Assembly: GCF_900114455.1 (NCBI RefSeq)
Contig: NZ_FOTC01000002.1
Location: 281,012-345,011 of the forward strand
DNA length: 64,000 bases
Reading direction: 5' to 3'
DNA from: Halogranum rubrum
Lineage (GTDB): Archaea; Halobacteriota; Halobacteria; Halobacteriales; Haloferacaceae
Both the position numbers and the translations under genes were made by a program. The notes below the pieces were generated by a model. The model ran no database searches. It worked only from the letters and a program-made list of their open reading frames with translations, and was not told the DNA's origin. Each line of letters opens with the position of its first letter. The first letter of the stretch is position 1. Shown piece by piece: positions 25,477 to 34,300 of this stretch.

Positions 25477-25552
25477 AGCGACATTCGTTCTGTTTTCACA
25501 GAAAAACCTTCTCGGGAGAACGTTCAAGAGGGGCCGATTCATGGTGTCAATC
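25477..25552. promoter_or_regulatory. Divergent cetZ/pilus-operon control region with two inverted repeats
   Basis: The 76 bp between the two start codons contains TTCTG-N6-CAGAA (25488-25503) and TTCTC-N2-GAGAA (25509-25520). These are two related inverted repeats 5 bp apart, within a T/A-rich stretch. They could be binding sites for a regulator of both transcription units. The sites are seen directly; the role is inferred. Confidence 0.5.
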
Positions 25553-26638
25553 ATGAAGACAGTCCTGATTGGTCTCGGACAGGCTGGCGGGAAGGTGACG
25601 ACAGAACTCGTCCAGTTCGACGCTCGGATGGGGTTCGACGCCGTCACCGGCGCGCTAGCCATCAACAGTGCGAAGGCAGACCTCCAACCGCTCCCGCTCG
25701 ACACCGTCCTCGTCGGTCAAGACCGAGTCAACGGCCACGGCGTCGGCGGCGACAACGAACTCGGCGCGGAAGTGATGCAAGCGGACGCCCGCGAGGTGAT
25801 GAGCGCACTCGACGGCAGCATCACCGCCGAAGCCGAGGCTATCGTGCTCGTCGCAGGACTCGGTGGCGGCACCGGTTCCGGCGGTACGCCCGTCCTCGCG
25901 AAAGAGCTCAAACGAATCTACGACGTCCCCGTCTACGTTCTCGGCGTGCTTCCCGCCGAAGGCGAAGGGGCGATGTACCAGGTCAACGCGGGTCGCTCGC
26001 TGAAGACGGCGGCGCGCGAAGCCGACTCGGTGCTTCTCGTCGACAACGACGCGTGGCGCGCCTCCGGCGAGAGCATGGAGGAGGGCTACGACGCCATCAA
26101 CAAGGCCATCGCGAAGCGCGTCGGCCTCCTGCTCGCGTCGGGTGAAGCAGTCGAAGGCGTCGGCGAAAGCGTCGTCGACTCCAGTGAGATAATCAACACG
26201 CTTCGCTCGGGCGGTATCTCCGCGCTCGGGTACGCCAGCGCCGAGGCCGCACCCGACGCCGAAGACAACATCAACACCGTGATGAGCACGGCCCGGCGCG
26301 CGCTCCTGACCGGGACGAGTCTCCCCGACGCGACGACGGCCGACTCGGCACTCGTCGTCGTCGCCGCCGACGGAGAGCGCATCCCACGGAAGGGAGTCGA
26401 ACGGACGCGGCGTTGGGTCGAAGAAGAGACCGGCAGTCTCCAAGTTCGTGGCGGCGACTTCCCGCTCGGAAGCGAGCGAATCGCGACACTCGTCCTCCTC
26501 GGCGGCGTCGAACGGTCGGACCGCGTCCAGCGGTTCATGCAGCGGGCGAAGGAGGCCCAAGAAGCTGAAGAGACGAAAGACGAACGTCCTGACCCGGTGA
26601 GTGCGTTCGACAACGACGAGATAGACTCGTTGCTCTGA
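25553..26638 (+). CDS. CetZ-family tubulin-like protein
   Basis: From ATG 25553 the product is 361 residues. The N-terminus MKTVLIGLGQAGGKVTTEL and the tubulin signature GGGTGSG (residues 104-110) place it in the FtsZ/CetZ/tubulin superfamily. The first strand and the lack of an N-terminal acidic extension fit CetZ rather than FtsZ. CetZ proteins are GTPases that act in cell shape, rod development and motility in haloarchaea. An in-frame ATG at 25541 is possible. Divergence from the pilus operon suggests a link between cell shape and surface structures. Confidence 0.87.
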   Translation: MKTVLIGLGQAGGKVTTELVQFDARMGFDAVTGALAINSAKADLQPLPLDTVLVGQDRVNGHGVGGDNELGAEVMQADAREVMSALDGSITAEAEAIVLVAGLGGGTGSGGTPVLAKELKRIYDVPVYVLGVLPAEGEGAMYQVNAGRSLKTAAREADSVLLVDNDAWRASGESMEEGYDAINKAIAKRVGLLLASGEAVEGVGESVVDSSEIINTLRSGGISALGYASAEAAPDAEDNINTVMSTARRALLTGTSLPDATTADSALVVVAADGERIPRKGVERTRRWVEEETGSLQVRGGDFPLGSERIATLVLLGGVERSDRVQRFMQRAKEAQEAEETKDERPDPVSAFDNDEIDSLL

Positions 26639-26656
26639 CTCGTACTGTCTCCTTCG

Positions 26657-27295
26657 ATGACGGACACCGACAACTGTGATAGACAGGTCGTTCGCGACGG
26701 CTACGAGCGACACGCAGCGACCTACGCGTCGATGCGGTCGGCGAGCACCCGCGAACTCGGCATTCTCGACGAGTTCCTCCGCTCGTGTGAGGTGCCCGCT
26801 CGGGTGTTGGACGCTGGCTGTGGACAGGGTCGACCTGTTCTCGGTCGTCTGAGTGACAGATTCACCGCCGTCGGTCTCGACTTCTCTCGCGAACAACTCC
26901 GACTCGCCGCGGACGCCGCCCCCTCCGCAGCACTCGTCGAGGGTGACCTCGTCGCACTGCCGTTTCGAGATGACGTGTTCGACGTCGTGGTGGCTGCTCA
27001 CTCGATTATTCACGTCCCGCTCGACGACCACCAGACGGTGCTCGACGAGTTCGCACGAGTGCTTCGTCCCGAAGGTCGACTCCTGTTGTCCGAAGCACCG
27101 GAGGAACGTCGACGGACGAGCACCGACTGGCTCGACAGCGACGACGAGATGACCTGGGAGATAGCTGGCATGGAGACGACGCGTCGACAACTTCGGCACG
27201 CTGGATTCGACGTCTTCTCCGAGTGGGAGGTTCCCGACCAGTCCGGGAGGGAGAAACCCGAAGCGCCGTTCGTGGCGGCTCAGCTCACCGACTGA
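26657..27295 (+). CDS. SAM-dependent methyltransferase (class I)
   Basis: A 212-residue Rossmann-fold methyltransferase. The SAM-binding motif I is VLDAGCGQGRP, followed by VGLDFSREQL (motif post-I) and LVEGDLVALPF (motif II), as in the UbiE/MenG-like Methyltransf_11 group. The substrate cannot be predicted. It starts 18 bp after the cetZ stop on the same strand and is probably co-transcribed with it, a context that does not explain its role. Confidence 0.86.
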   Translation: MTDTDNCDRQVVRDGYERHAATYASMRSASTRELGILDEFLRSCEVPARVLDAGCGQGRPVLGRLSDRFTAVGLDFSREQLRLAADAAPSAALVEGDLVALPFRDDVFDVVVAAHSIIHVPLDDHQTVLDEFARVLRPEGRLLLSEAPEERRRTSTDWLDSDDEMTWEIAGMETTRRQLRHAGFDVFSEWEVPDQSGREKPEAPFVAAQLTD

Positions 27296-27411
27296 ACGAC
27301 GGCGCTACCGGTGAACGAAAGCCAGTGGCTCACGAGTCGGGTTCTTCGAAGTCGAGTTTCGAGAGAGTAGGGCGAACGAAATCGAGAACGCTTCGTCGCT
27401 GACTCAATCGC

Positions 27412-28761
27412 TTACCGCGACAGCAGGCAACCGCCGTCGAACTCCGAGCGCTGGTACTCGACTTCCATCAGGTCGAGGATGGTCGGTGCGATGTCGAACA
27501 GGTCGGCGTCCTCGATGCTCGCTCCGGGGTCGTCGATGTAGAGCGAGGCGTTGTCGAAGCTGTGCATTCCGTTGCGTGGGCCGGTACCGAATACCTCTTC
27601 GTGGCCCTTGAAGCCGGCTTTGAGGTCGAAGCCGTGGTTCGGGATAACGACGAGGTCCGGGGCGATGTCGTCGTGTTCGCCGCGGAACGCTTCCTCCTTC
27701 TCGACGACGCGGGCGGCGACCTTGTTGCCGTCCGGGCCTTCGAGGTTCTCGAGGGCCTCCTTCAACTCGGCGCGCTTCGACTCGTACTCGTCTTGCGGGA
27801 CGGTACCGCGCGGTTCGCGGCCTTCGAGGTTGATGTAGAAGCGACCGGGGATGAGCGAGTAGGCGTCCGCCTCGTCGGCGATGTCGCCGAGTTCGCTGTG
27901 GTCGTCGCTCTGGTAGGAGAGCCACCCTTCCTGTTCGAGCCAGGTGTTGAAGTGGACCTCGTAGTCCAGCGAGGTGAAGCCGTGGTCGGAGGCGACCATC
28001 AGGGTCACGTCTTCGGGGAGCATGTCGCGAATCTTCCCGATGTACTCGTCGACCTTCCGGTAGAACTCCATGAACGCCTCTTTGTTCTCGCCGTCGCGCT
28101 CGTAGTCTTTGAAGAGGAAGTGGTTGACGCGGTCGGTCGTCATGAAGACGCCGAAGAAGAGGTCCCAGTCGTCCTCCTGGATGTAGTGTTCGAACGCTTC
28201 GAAGCGCTTGTCGAGCGTCTTGTGGGCGTCGTCGACGAACTCCGATTTGTCGTCTTTGTGGCCGAGTTTGGCGTTGACGTCGATTTTGTAGCCCATGTCC
28301 TGGAGGTAGTCACGGAACTCGTCGGGGTAGGCAGCCTTGTCGACGCCGGGCGAGAGGAAGCCCGAGACCATCCGCTGGACGTTGCGCTGCGGCGGGAACG
28401 TGACGGGGACGTTCATCACCGTCGCGTTCATCCCGGCCTCGCTGACGCGGTCCCAGAGACGCTTGGCCTGCACGTCGCGACCCATCGGGACGTAGGTGTC
28501 GTAGCTGCCGACCTCGCGGTCTTGGAAGCCGAAGACGCCGGTCTCGCCGGGGTTGACGCCGGTGGTGAGTGCGGGCCAGCAGGCGCTGGACTCCGGAGGA
28601 ACGATACTGTCGATGTCGCCGGCGCTGCCCTCGTCGGCGATGGCGGCGAAGTTGGGGAACTCGTCGCGGTGCTCGTCGAGGAGGCTGAACGGCACCCCGT
28701 CGATGCCGATGAAAGCGACGCGCGGGTTGTCGTTGCCGCGCAGTCGGTCGAACAATCCCAT
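27412..28761 (-). CDS. Alkaline-phosphatase-superfamily enzyme (type I phosphodiesterase/nucleotide pyrophosphatase)
   Basis: The start at 28761 gives 449 residues beginning MGLFDRLRGNDNPRVAFIGI; upstream extensions are not family-like. FIGIDGVPFSLL gives the first metal-binding Asp. PPESSACWPALTTGVNPGETG gives the nucleophile region (Ser in place of the more usual Thr). VASDHGFTSL gives the Asp-His pair. The family cleaves phosphodiesters or phosphomonoesters, and related haloarchaeal genes can lie near sugar-modification loci. No such genes are adjacent here, so the substrate stays open. Confidence 0.85.
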   Translation of the reverse strand: MGLFDRLRGNDNPRVAFIGIDGVPFSLLDEHRDEFPNFAAIADEGSAGDIDSIVPPESSACWPALTTGVNPGETGVFGFQDREVGSYDTYVPMGRDVQAKRLWDRVSEAGMNATVMNVPVTFPPQRNVQRMVSGFLSPGVDKAAYPDEFRDYLQDMGYKIDVNAKLGHKDDKSEFVDDAHKTLDKRFEAFEHYIQEDDWDLFFGVFMTTDRVNHFLFKDYERDGENKEAFMEFYRKVDEYIGKIRDMLPEDVTLMVASDHGFTSLDYEVHFNTWLEQEGWLSYQSDDHSELGDIADEADAYSLIPGRFYINLEGREPRGTVPQDEYESKRAELKEALENLEGPDGNKVAARVVEKEEAFRGEHDDIAPDLVVIPNHGFDLKAGFKGHEEVFGTGPRNGMHSFDNASLYIDDPGASIEDADLFDIAPTILDLMEVEYQRSEFDGGCLLSR

Positions 28762-29434
28762 AGGACCGCTTACCCCCGAAGGCCATAAAGAACCTTCCAT
28801 AGATGCCGCTTCTGTCGGTGTCTGTGACGTAGGTGGCTTCTGGAGGGAGTTTTGACTTCGATGGTCGTCGGTCAGTTGGGTCGAATGTACAAGTAGGGGG
28901 TCGCTTCAATCGAGTAGTTCGAACGTTCTCGGCTCTTGTTCTCTCAGGTGGGTACTCTGTCGGCGTTCACAGCGGGGCCGGGAGACCAACAGACACGTGA
29001 CCGTCGACTGCTTGCGCGACGAGACGCCACACCCTCCCCAACCGATTCGCTCACTCACTTCGCTCGTTCGCGCCATCCCTCGCGTGCGTGTCTCGCGCCG
29101 ACAAGCGGCGCGAAGCCACGCGCCACGATGATTGGTCAATCCACGGGCGCTGAGCGCGCGTCGGCGCGCTCCAAATGGGGAAGGGTAGGCGTGGTGCTGT
29201 GCAGTGCGGTGTCGTCCTCGGCGGAATTGCAAAGGGCGAACGGTCTCGGCGGTCCCCCGGCGACGTAAGCACCGCAGGGAGCGAAGTGACCGAGGAGCGC
29301 AGCGAGCCGCGGGAACCCCGAGAGCGTGAGGGCTTTGCGGGCCAACAGTCTGTACGACGAATATGATCTCTCCTCTCAGTACACCTCTGAATAGCGGCGA
29401 AGGAGCAAAGTGCGAACCACCCGAACCCAGCCCC
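28762..29434. other. Gene-poor 670-bp region with strong inverted repeats
   Basis: No convincing gene is seen. The stretch 28980-29340 is full of short palindromic words. These include gagcgcgcgtcggcgcgctc at 29152-29171 (perfect 8-bp stem, 4-base loop), GGCGCG-AAGCCA-CGCGCC at 29107-29124, and repeated GAGCGNAGNGA words. Wording of this kind recurs between genes in other haloarchaeal genomes as I remember them, so it may be a dispersed element or a structured RNA. Confidence 0.55.
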
Positions 29435-29872
29435 GTGAAAGAGTTCCAGCGGAAGCAACTCTTGGAACGCGTCAACCGGGAGGGGGCGACCATCGGGTCG
29501 ACCATCCCCGACGAGATAGCGGTCCAAGGGGAGACCCTCGACCTCCAAGAGTTCGTCTTCGAGATCAAACGCCGTGACACCGTTCCCGCTGGCGAACGCG
29601 AACGCGTCGACCAAGCGAAGCGCAACCTTCGGCGGGAACGTATCGAACGCCTCGAACTGATCGAGGAGAACGAGGTCAGCTACGAGGAGGGCGAGGAGCT
29701 AGTCGAGAGTATCATCGGAATCGACCGGGCGCTGAACGCGCTCGAACAACTCCAACCCGTCGACCTCGAACAGGAGTCGAAGGTGCAGGAGGCCGCCGAC
29801 AAGAAGCGCTGGATGACCTTCTTGAACAAGGCGCTCGGCCGCGACAGTGACCGGAAAGGGATTCGTCGATGA
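29435..29872 (+). CDS. Haloarchaeal DUF5788 family protein
   Basis: The GTG at 29435 gives a 145-residue protein starting VKEFQRKQLLERVNREGATI, which matches the family N-terminus I remember; an ATG at 29363 would add 24 unrelated residues. The protein is acidic and helical, and includes YEEGEELVESIIGIDRALNA. No enzymatic motif is visible and its function is unknown. The stop overlaps the PolX start by four bases, so the two are probably made together, which hints at a DNA-repair connection. Confidence 0.82.
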   Translation: MKEFQRKQLLERVNREGATIGSTIPDEIAVQGETLDLQEFVFEIKRRDTVPAGERERVDQAKRNLRRERIERLELIEENEVSYEEGEELVESIIGIDRALNALEQLQPVDLEQESKVQEAADKKRWMTFLNKALGRDSDRKGIRR

Positions 29873-31626
29873 GTCAAGGTCGGCGTCGAAACGACGAGAT
29901 AGCGACGTTGCTCGAAGAGTTCGCGGACCTCCTTGACGCGAAGCGCGTGGAGTACAAACCGCGCTCGTACCGCCGCGCCGCCGAGAACATCCGCGAGTAC
30001 ACCAAACCTATCGAGGACCTCGCCGCCGAGGGCCAAGACGCCGTCGAGGAGATTCAGGGCGTCGGCGACGCCATCTCCGGGAAGGTCGTCGAATACTTCG
30101 AGACGGGCGAAATCGAGGAGTTGGAAGAACTCCGCGAGGAACTCCCCGTCGACATGCGGGAGTTGACGAGCGTCGAGGGCGTCGGCCCGAAGACGGTCGG
30201 CGACCTGTACGAGGCACTCGGCATCACGACGCTCGACGAGTTGGAAGAGGCCGCCGAGGCTGGCGAGATTCAGGAGGTGAAAGGGTACGGCGCGAAGACC
30301 GAAGAGAACATCTTGGAGAACATCCCCTTCGCGCGACAGTCCCAAGAGCGCGAACTGCTCGGTGACGCCCGACCGCTCGCCGACTCGGTGCTCGACTACC
30401 TCCGGAGCGTCGACAGCGTCGAGCGTGCCGACGTCGCGGGGTCGATTCGACGGTGGAAGGAGACCATCGGCGACGTGGACGTGCTCGTCGCCAGCGAGGC
30501 CGGCGAGTCCGTCGTCGACGCCTTCACCGAGTGGCCCGACGCCGACTCGACTATCGAGGCAGGGACGAGCAAAGCGAGCGTCCGCGCCGCAGGAATTAGA
30601 ATCGACCTCCGTGTCGTCGTCCCCGAGGAGTTCGGGGCCGCTCTCCAGTATTTCACGGGGAGCAAGGAACACAACGTCCACCTGCGGAACGTCGCCATCG
30701 CGCGCGACCTGAAGATGAACGAGTACGGCATCTTCGACGTCTCGGACGTCGAGGACACGAGCGACCAGCGTGCCGGGACTCGCGTCGGCGGCCAGACGGA
30801 AGAAGAGATGTACGCCGCACTCGACCTGCCGTCGATTCCACCCGAACTCCGCGAGGACACGGGCGAAATCGAGGCCGCCGAAGCGGGCGAGTTGCCCGAC
30901 CTCCTCATCGTCGACGACATCCGCGGTGACCTCCACACGCACACCGACTGGTCCGACGGCGACAACACCATCGCGGAGATGGTCGCCGGGGCCGCAGAGC
31001 GCGGCTACGACTACCACGTCGTCTCCGACCACGCGACGGGTCCCGGGATGGTCGGCGGCGTCGGCCTCGACGACGACGAGTTACGCGAGCAGATGGACGC
31101 CGTCGCCGCCGTCGCTGAAGACGCATCTATCGAAGTACTCCACGGCGTCGAAGCCAACATCGACGCCGAAGGGGACATCTCCGTCGACGACGACCTCTTG
31201 GCCGAACTGGACGTCGTCGTCGCCTCGCCACACAGCGCGCTCGGACAAGACCGTGCGGAGGCGACGGAACGCATCGTCCGCGCCATCGAGCACCCATCGG
31301 TGGACATCCTCGGCCACCCTACCGGACGGCTCATCCACACGCGCCCCGGTCTCGAACTCGATTACGAACGTATCGCCGAGGCCGCAGTCGAACACGAGAC
31401 GGCACTGGAGGTCAACGCCAACCCCCACCGCCTCGACCTGAACGACGCTGGCGTCCGCGCCGCCGTCGAAGCGGGCGCGACCATCGCCGTCGACACCGAC
31501 GCACACACGCCGGAGACGCTCGACTTCGTGCGCTACGGCGTCCACACGGCCCGGCGCGGGTGGGCCGAGACGTCGGACGTCCTGAACGCTCGCGACGTCG
31601 ACGGCCTGCGCGAGTTCCTCCACTGA
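29869..31626 (+). CDS. polX: Family X DNA polymerase with PHP domain (PolX)
   Basis: A 585-residue protein. The N-terminal helix-hairpin-helix units (residues 50-150, for example VEGVGPKTVGDLYEALGI) bind DNA. The Pol-beta nucleotidyltransferase core has GDVDVLV (around residue 201), with IDLRVV adding a further acidic residue. The C-terminal PHP domain starts at DLHTHTDWSDG and carries several metal-binding His (SDHATG, DTDAHTPE), giving 3'-5' exonuclease or phosphatase activity in relatives. The role is gap-filling in base-excision repair. Length is typical of the family. Confidence 0.93.
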   Translation: MSQGRRRNDEIATLLEEFADLLDAKRVEYKPRSYRRAAENIREYTKPIEDLAAEGQDAVEEIQGVGDAISGKVVEYFETGEIEELEELREELPVDMRELTSVEGVGPKTVGDLYEALGITTLDELEEAAEAGEIQEVKGYGAKTEENILENIPFARQSQERELLGDARPLADSVLDYLRSVDSVERADVAGSIRRWKETIGDVDVLVASEAGESVVDAFTEWPDADSTIEAGTSKASVRAAGIRIDLRVVVPEEFGAALQYFTGSKEHNVHLRNVAIARDLKMNEYGIFDVSDVEDTSDQRAGTRVGGQTEEEMYAALDLPSIPPELREDTGEIEAAEAGELPDLLIVDDIRGDLHTHTDWSDGDNTIAEMVAGAAERGYDYHVVSDHATGPGMVGGVGLDDDELREQMDAVAAVAEDASIEVLHGVEANIDAEGDISVDDDLLAELDVVVASPHSALGQDRAEATERIVRAIEHPSVDILGHPTGRLIHTRPGLELDYERIAEAAVEHETALEVNANPHRLDLNDAGVRAAVEAGATIAVDTDAHTPETLDFVRYGVHTARRGWAETSDVLNARDVDGLREFLH

Positions 31627-32117
31627 TGGGAACGGTCGAGACGGCCGACGACCGACCGCGACTCCTCCTCGACGTGATGCTCGGGAAACTCGCCACGTAC
31701 CTCCGGATGTGTGGCTACGACACGATGTACGCACTCGACGAGAGGGTAGAGGGAGACGACCGACTGCTCGAACTCGCCGAAGCCGGCGGGCGGGTGCTCC
31801 TCACCCGCGACCGGCAGTTGGCGGGACGGGCAGACGACGCCGTCCTGCTGACCGAGCGCGATGTCGAAGACCAACTCTGTGAACTCCGTGATGCGGGGTT
31901 CTCGCTCACGCTGGACGACACGCCGACGTTCTGTGGTCGGTGTAACGGCCCGCTCGACTCGGTCGGTGGTGAGGAAAGCGAGACGACCGAGTCGACGACG
32001 CCGCGACCCGACTACGTCCCCGACGATAGGCCGCTCTGGCGGTGTCGAGAGTGCGGGCAGTACTTCTGGAAGGGAAGTCACTGGACGGACGTCGAAGCGC
32101 GGTTGAAAGAACTGTAG
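31626..32117 (+). CDS. Mut7-C family RNase-domain protein
   Basis: The start shares one base with the PolX stop (TGATG). The 163-residue product has LLLDVMLGKLATYLRMCGYD, the PIN-like Mut7-C signature with catalytic Asp, then LLTRDRQLA. A C-terminal zinc ribbon (CGRC, CREC, HW) follows. Mut7-C proteins are predicted ribonucleases. Coupling to PolX suggests a nucleic-acid processing unit, but the substrate is unknown. Confidence 0.87.
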   Translation: MGTVETADDRPRLLLDVMLGKLATYLRMCGYDTMYALDERVEGDDRLLELAEAGGRVLLTRDRQLAGRADDAVLLTERDVEDQLCELRDAGFSLTLDDTPTFCGRCNGPLDSVGGEESETTESTTPRPDYVPDDRPLWRCRECGQYFWKGSHWTDVEARLKEL

Positions 32118-32133
32118 AGCGGAGTTCTGCGGA

Positions 32134-33057
32134 CTACTGCTGGTTCTGCGGCGTCCACTCCTGACAGGCGGTCATGTCGTCCATGAGTTCGCCGTGGTAG
32201 CCGCAGTAGGGGGCCATCCCCTCGTCGGTGCGGACGTACTGGAAGTGTGCACAACTGCCGCAGTAGGCGTCACCACGACTCGGTGCGCTCCGTGGAGAGG
32301 CTGGTTCGTCGGTCCACACCTCGGCACCCGACCCGGTCGGTCCGTTCGTCTTGTTTGTCTCGTTCGACTTGCTCGACTTCGTCGGCGCGTCGTCCAGCGG
32401 CGAGCGGATGTCAGTGCCCTCTGCACCGCCGTCGCTGACGGTCGCTCCACCGTTCGTCTGCGTCTCGACGTTGCCGTCCGGCGTGTCGCCGAAGAAGCCG
32501 ACGCCGCTGAACGAGCGGGCTTGTTCGGCCGGCACTTCGATGACACGTGTCTCACCCTGTCGGGTGACCTCCATCTTCACCGTGCCGCCGGGGCTGTTCC
32601 GCGTCTTGAAGTTGGCGACGCCGGCGAACAGACACCAGAACGCCGTAATCGTACCGAGGAAGTAGACACCGACCGTGGGGAGCGTGAGGTCCATCTGCGA
32701 CGTCCCCGGACAGACGGCACCGATCCACCCACAGGGGTAGGCGTGCCAGAAGAGAGCGACACCGAGAAGGGAGATACTCGCACCGACGATAGCCGCAGCA
32801 CGTGTCTGTCGTGCGGCGGGTAAGACGGTGAAGACGCCGAGAAGCACTGCCGGAACGCCGATACCGGCGAGCGTGCCGCCGTACAGACGAGCAGTGACGT
32901 ACCCGCCGTTCTCGGGACGAAGGACGTTCGTCGTCGTGACGACGATACCCGTGATGACGAGGAGCGCACCGACGAGAAAGAGCGCCACGCCGAGGTAGAG
33001 CCGTCGGGGCGTGCTCTGCCCCGCCGCGCTAGTGTAAGCCTCGGAGAGACTAGTCAT
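32134..33057 (-). CDS. Four-helix membrane protein with C-terminal zinc ribbon (DUF7139-like)
   Basis: The start at 33057 gives 307 residues. Four membrane segments occupy about residues 20-150 (LGVALFLVGALLVITGIVV and others). A linker with Thr/Asn/Gly repeats then leads to a cytoplasmic C-terminal tail with C-x2-C, CGYHG and a final Cys, a probable zinc site. I think this is DUF7139, haloarchaea-specific. It converges on the Mut7-C gene. Its function is unknown. Confidence 0.78.
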   Translation of the reverse strand: MTSLSEAYTSAAGQSTPRRLYLGVALFLVGALLVITGIVVTTTNVLRPENGGYVTARLYGGTLAGIGVPAVLLGVFTVLPAARQTRAAAIVGASISLLGVALFWHAYPCGWIGAVCPGTSQMDLTLPTVGVYFLGTITAFWCLFAGVANFKTRNSPGGTVKMEVTRQGETRVIEVPAEQARSFSGVGFFGDTPDGNVETQTNGGATVSDGGAEGTDIRSPLDDAPTKSSKSNETNKTNGPTGSGAEVWTDEPASPRSAPSRGDAYCGSCAHFQYVRTDEGMAPYCGYHGELMDDMTACQEWTPQNQQ

Positions 33058-33178
33058 GGCCGCGAGTATGTAACCACACCACAAAACAGTGCGTCAGACG
33101 CGCGCAAGACACCCCGATCAACCGCGTCAGCGACGGCGGTCCGAAGGGATTAATGTCGGCGCTCGCAAATCGGCGGGC

Positions 33179-33520
33179 ATGGCTGACGAGGAAGCGGAAG
33201 ACGAGGCTCCTGTCGTCGAACTCGGTGAGGGCGAGGCTGTCGAGGGCGCACCCCTCGCACAGGTCGCCTCGCGTCTCACGTGGCCGCAGGAGAAGAGCTT
33301 GATCGAACGGAAAGAGGGCGACGCCGTCGTCCGAACCCCCAGCGGTCCGCAGACCCTCTCGGACGTGCTGACGAAGGTCGATACGACCTACTTCGACACG
33401 CGTCAGACGTTCGTGACTGCGATAGAGGACGTCGTCGGGTCCGGCCCGGTCGAGACGACAGAGTCGACATCGTCGTCGTCCACTTCGACGTCGTCCACGT
33501 CGACGAACTCCACGAAGTAA
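33179..33520 (+). CDS. Haloarchaeal DUF5789 family protein
   Basis: From ATG 33179, 113 residues. The core (APVVELGEGEAVEGAPLAQV, then LSDVLTKVDTTYFDTRQ) fits DUF5789, a small haloarchaeal domain with a winged-helix-like pattern. The last 20 residues are only Ser/Thr/Asn/Lys, encoded by repeated tcgtcc/acgtcg codons, a recent low-complexity tail. No function is known. It is monocistronic. Confidence 0.78.
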   Translation: MADEEAEDEAPVVELGEGEAVEGAPLAQVASRLTWPQEKSLIERKEGDAVVRTPSGPQTLSDVLTKVDTTYFDTRQTFVTAIEDVVGSGPVETTESTSSSSTSTSSTSTNSTK

Positions 33521-33619
33521 CACCCTACTCGTCCGACGCGGCGACCGATTTCGACTACAGTTGTTCGCGAGTCGCGCACTCCCGGTAGCTTTTCTGCCCC
33601 GGCCGACCAACGGTTACCT

Positions 33620-34072
33620 ATGGCCCTGCCTATCGACCCGGCGGCACTCGAAAGTGGAGACATCGGTGAAGAGCGTGCAACACTGCACATGAACCACGAG
33701 GAGGCTATCGAACACGTTCGAGAGGCGTTCACCGACGCTGGATTCGGCGTCGCCACCGAGTTCTCTCCCTCGGAGATGCTCAACGAGAAGGTAGACGCGG
33801 GACGCGACCCGTACTACGTCCTCGGTGCGTGCAACCCGAACATGGCCGACCAGGTGCTCTCCGCCTCGGACAACAAGATGGGCGCGCTGTTCCCGTGCAA
33901 CGTCGTCGTCTGGGAGGAAGAGCCGGGCGTTCAGACGGTGTACCACGTGAGTATCATGCGTATCGGGCGACTCGTCGGACTCGCCCCCGACGACGACGCG
34001 ATGGCCGACATCATCGCGCAGACGGGCGAACTCGTCGACGAGGCGTTCGCGAACCTCGACACCGCCGAGTAG
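33620..34072 (+). CDS. DUF302 family protein
   Basis: A 150-residue protein of the DUF302 fold. HMNHEEAIEHVREAFTDAGF is the N-terminal helix, and EMLNEKVDAGRDPYYVLGAC contains the LxxK and Cys-Asn region (GACNPNMADQVL) conserved in the family. DUF302 proteins are widespread cytoplasmic proteins, some implicated in metal or redox stress, without a defined activity. It stands alone on the plus strand. Confidence 0.9.
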   Translation: MALPIDPAALESGDIGEERATLHMNHEEAIEHVREAFTDAGFGVATEFSPSEMLNEKVDAGRDPYYVLGACNPNMADQVLSASDNKMGALFPCNVVVWEEEPGVQTVYHVSIMRIGRLVGLAPDDDAMADIIAQTGELVDEAFANLDTAE

Positions 34073-34075
34073 CGC

Positions 34076-34264
34076 TCAGTCGACGCGGCGACGGAGTTCC
34101 TCGACTTCGGCTTCGAGGGCGTTAATTCGCTCGTCGTAGCTGTTCTTGCCGTCCATGTAACTGTAGACGACGCGAGCGACGAGTACGGGAATCGCGAGAT
34201 ACAACGCGAACGTGAGCGCGATGATGAGCAGTTCCGGACCGCCGGGTATCTGGAGGGGGACCAT
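34076..34264 (-). CDS. Small membrane protein with coiled-coil tail (62 aa)
   Basis: A 62-residue protein with one membrane helix (LLIIALTFALYLAIPVLVAR) and a short charged coiled coil (DERINALEAEVEELRRRVD). The layout recalls TatA-like or phage-shock-type helpers, but it lacks the TatA amphipathic helix. It has 3 bp to the DUF302 stop (convergent). It is probably a conserved haloarchaeal membrane microprotein; its function is unknown. Confidence 0.75.
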   Translation of the reverse strand: MVPLQIPGGPELLIIALTFALYLAIPVLVARVVYSYMDGKNSYDERINALEAEVEELRRRVD

Positions 34265-34300
34265 ACTTGCACCACTCAGACCTGTAACAAAAGTGTACTG

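Noticed and set aside
25655-27199. A 514-codon open frame opposite cetZ and the methyltransferase
   Set aside because: It is an antisense shadow. Both genes on the other strand have clear motifs, while this frame has only low-complexity V, R and D-rich sequence.
29680-31032. A 450-codon open frame opposite PolX
   Set aside because: It has no motif or signal and mirrors the PolX codon bias.
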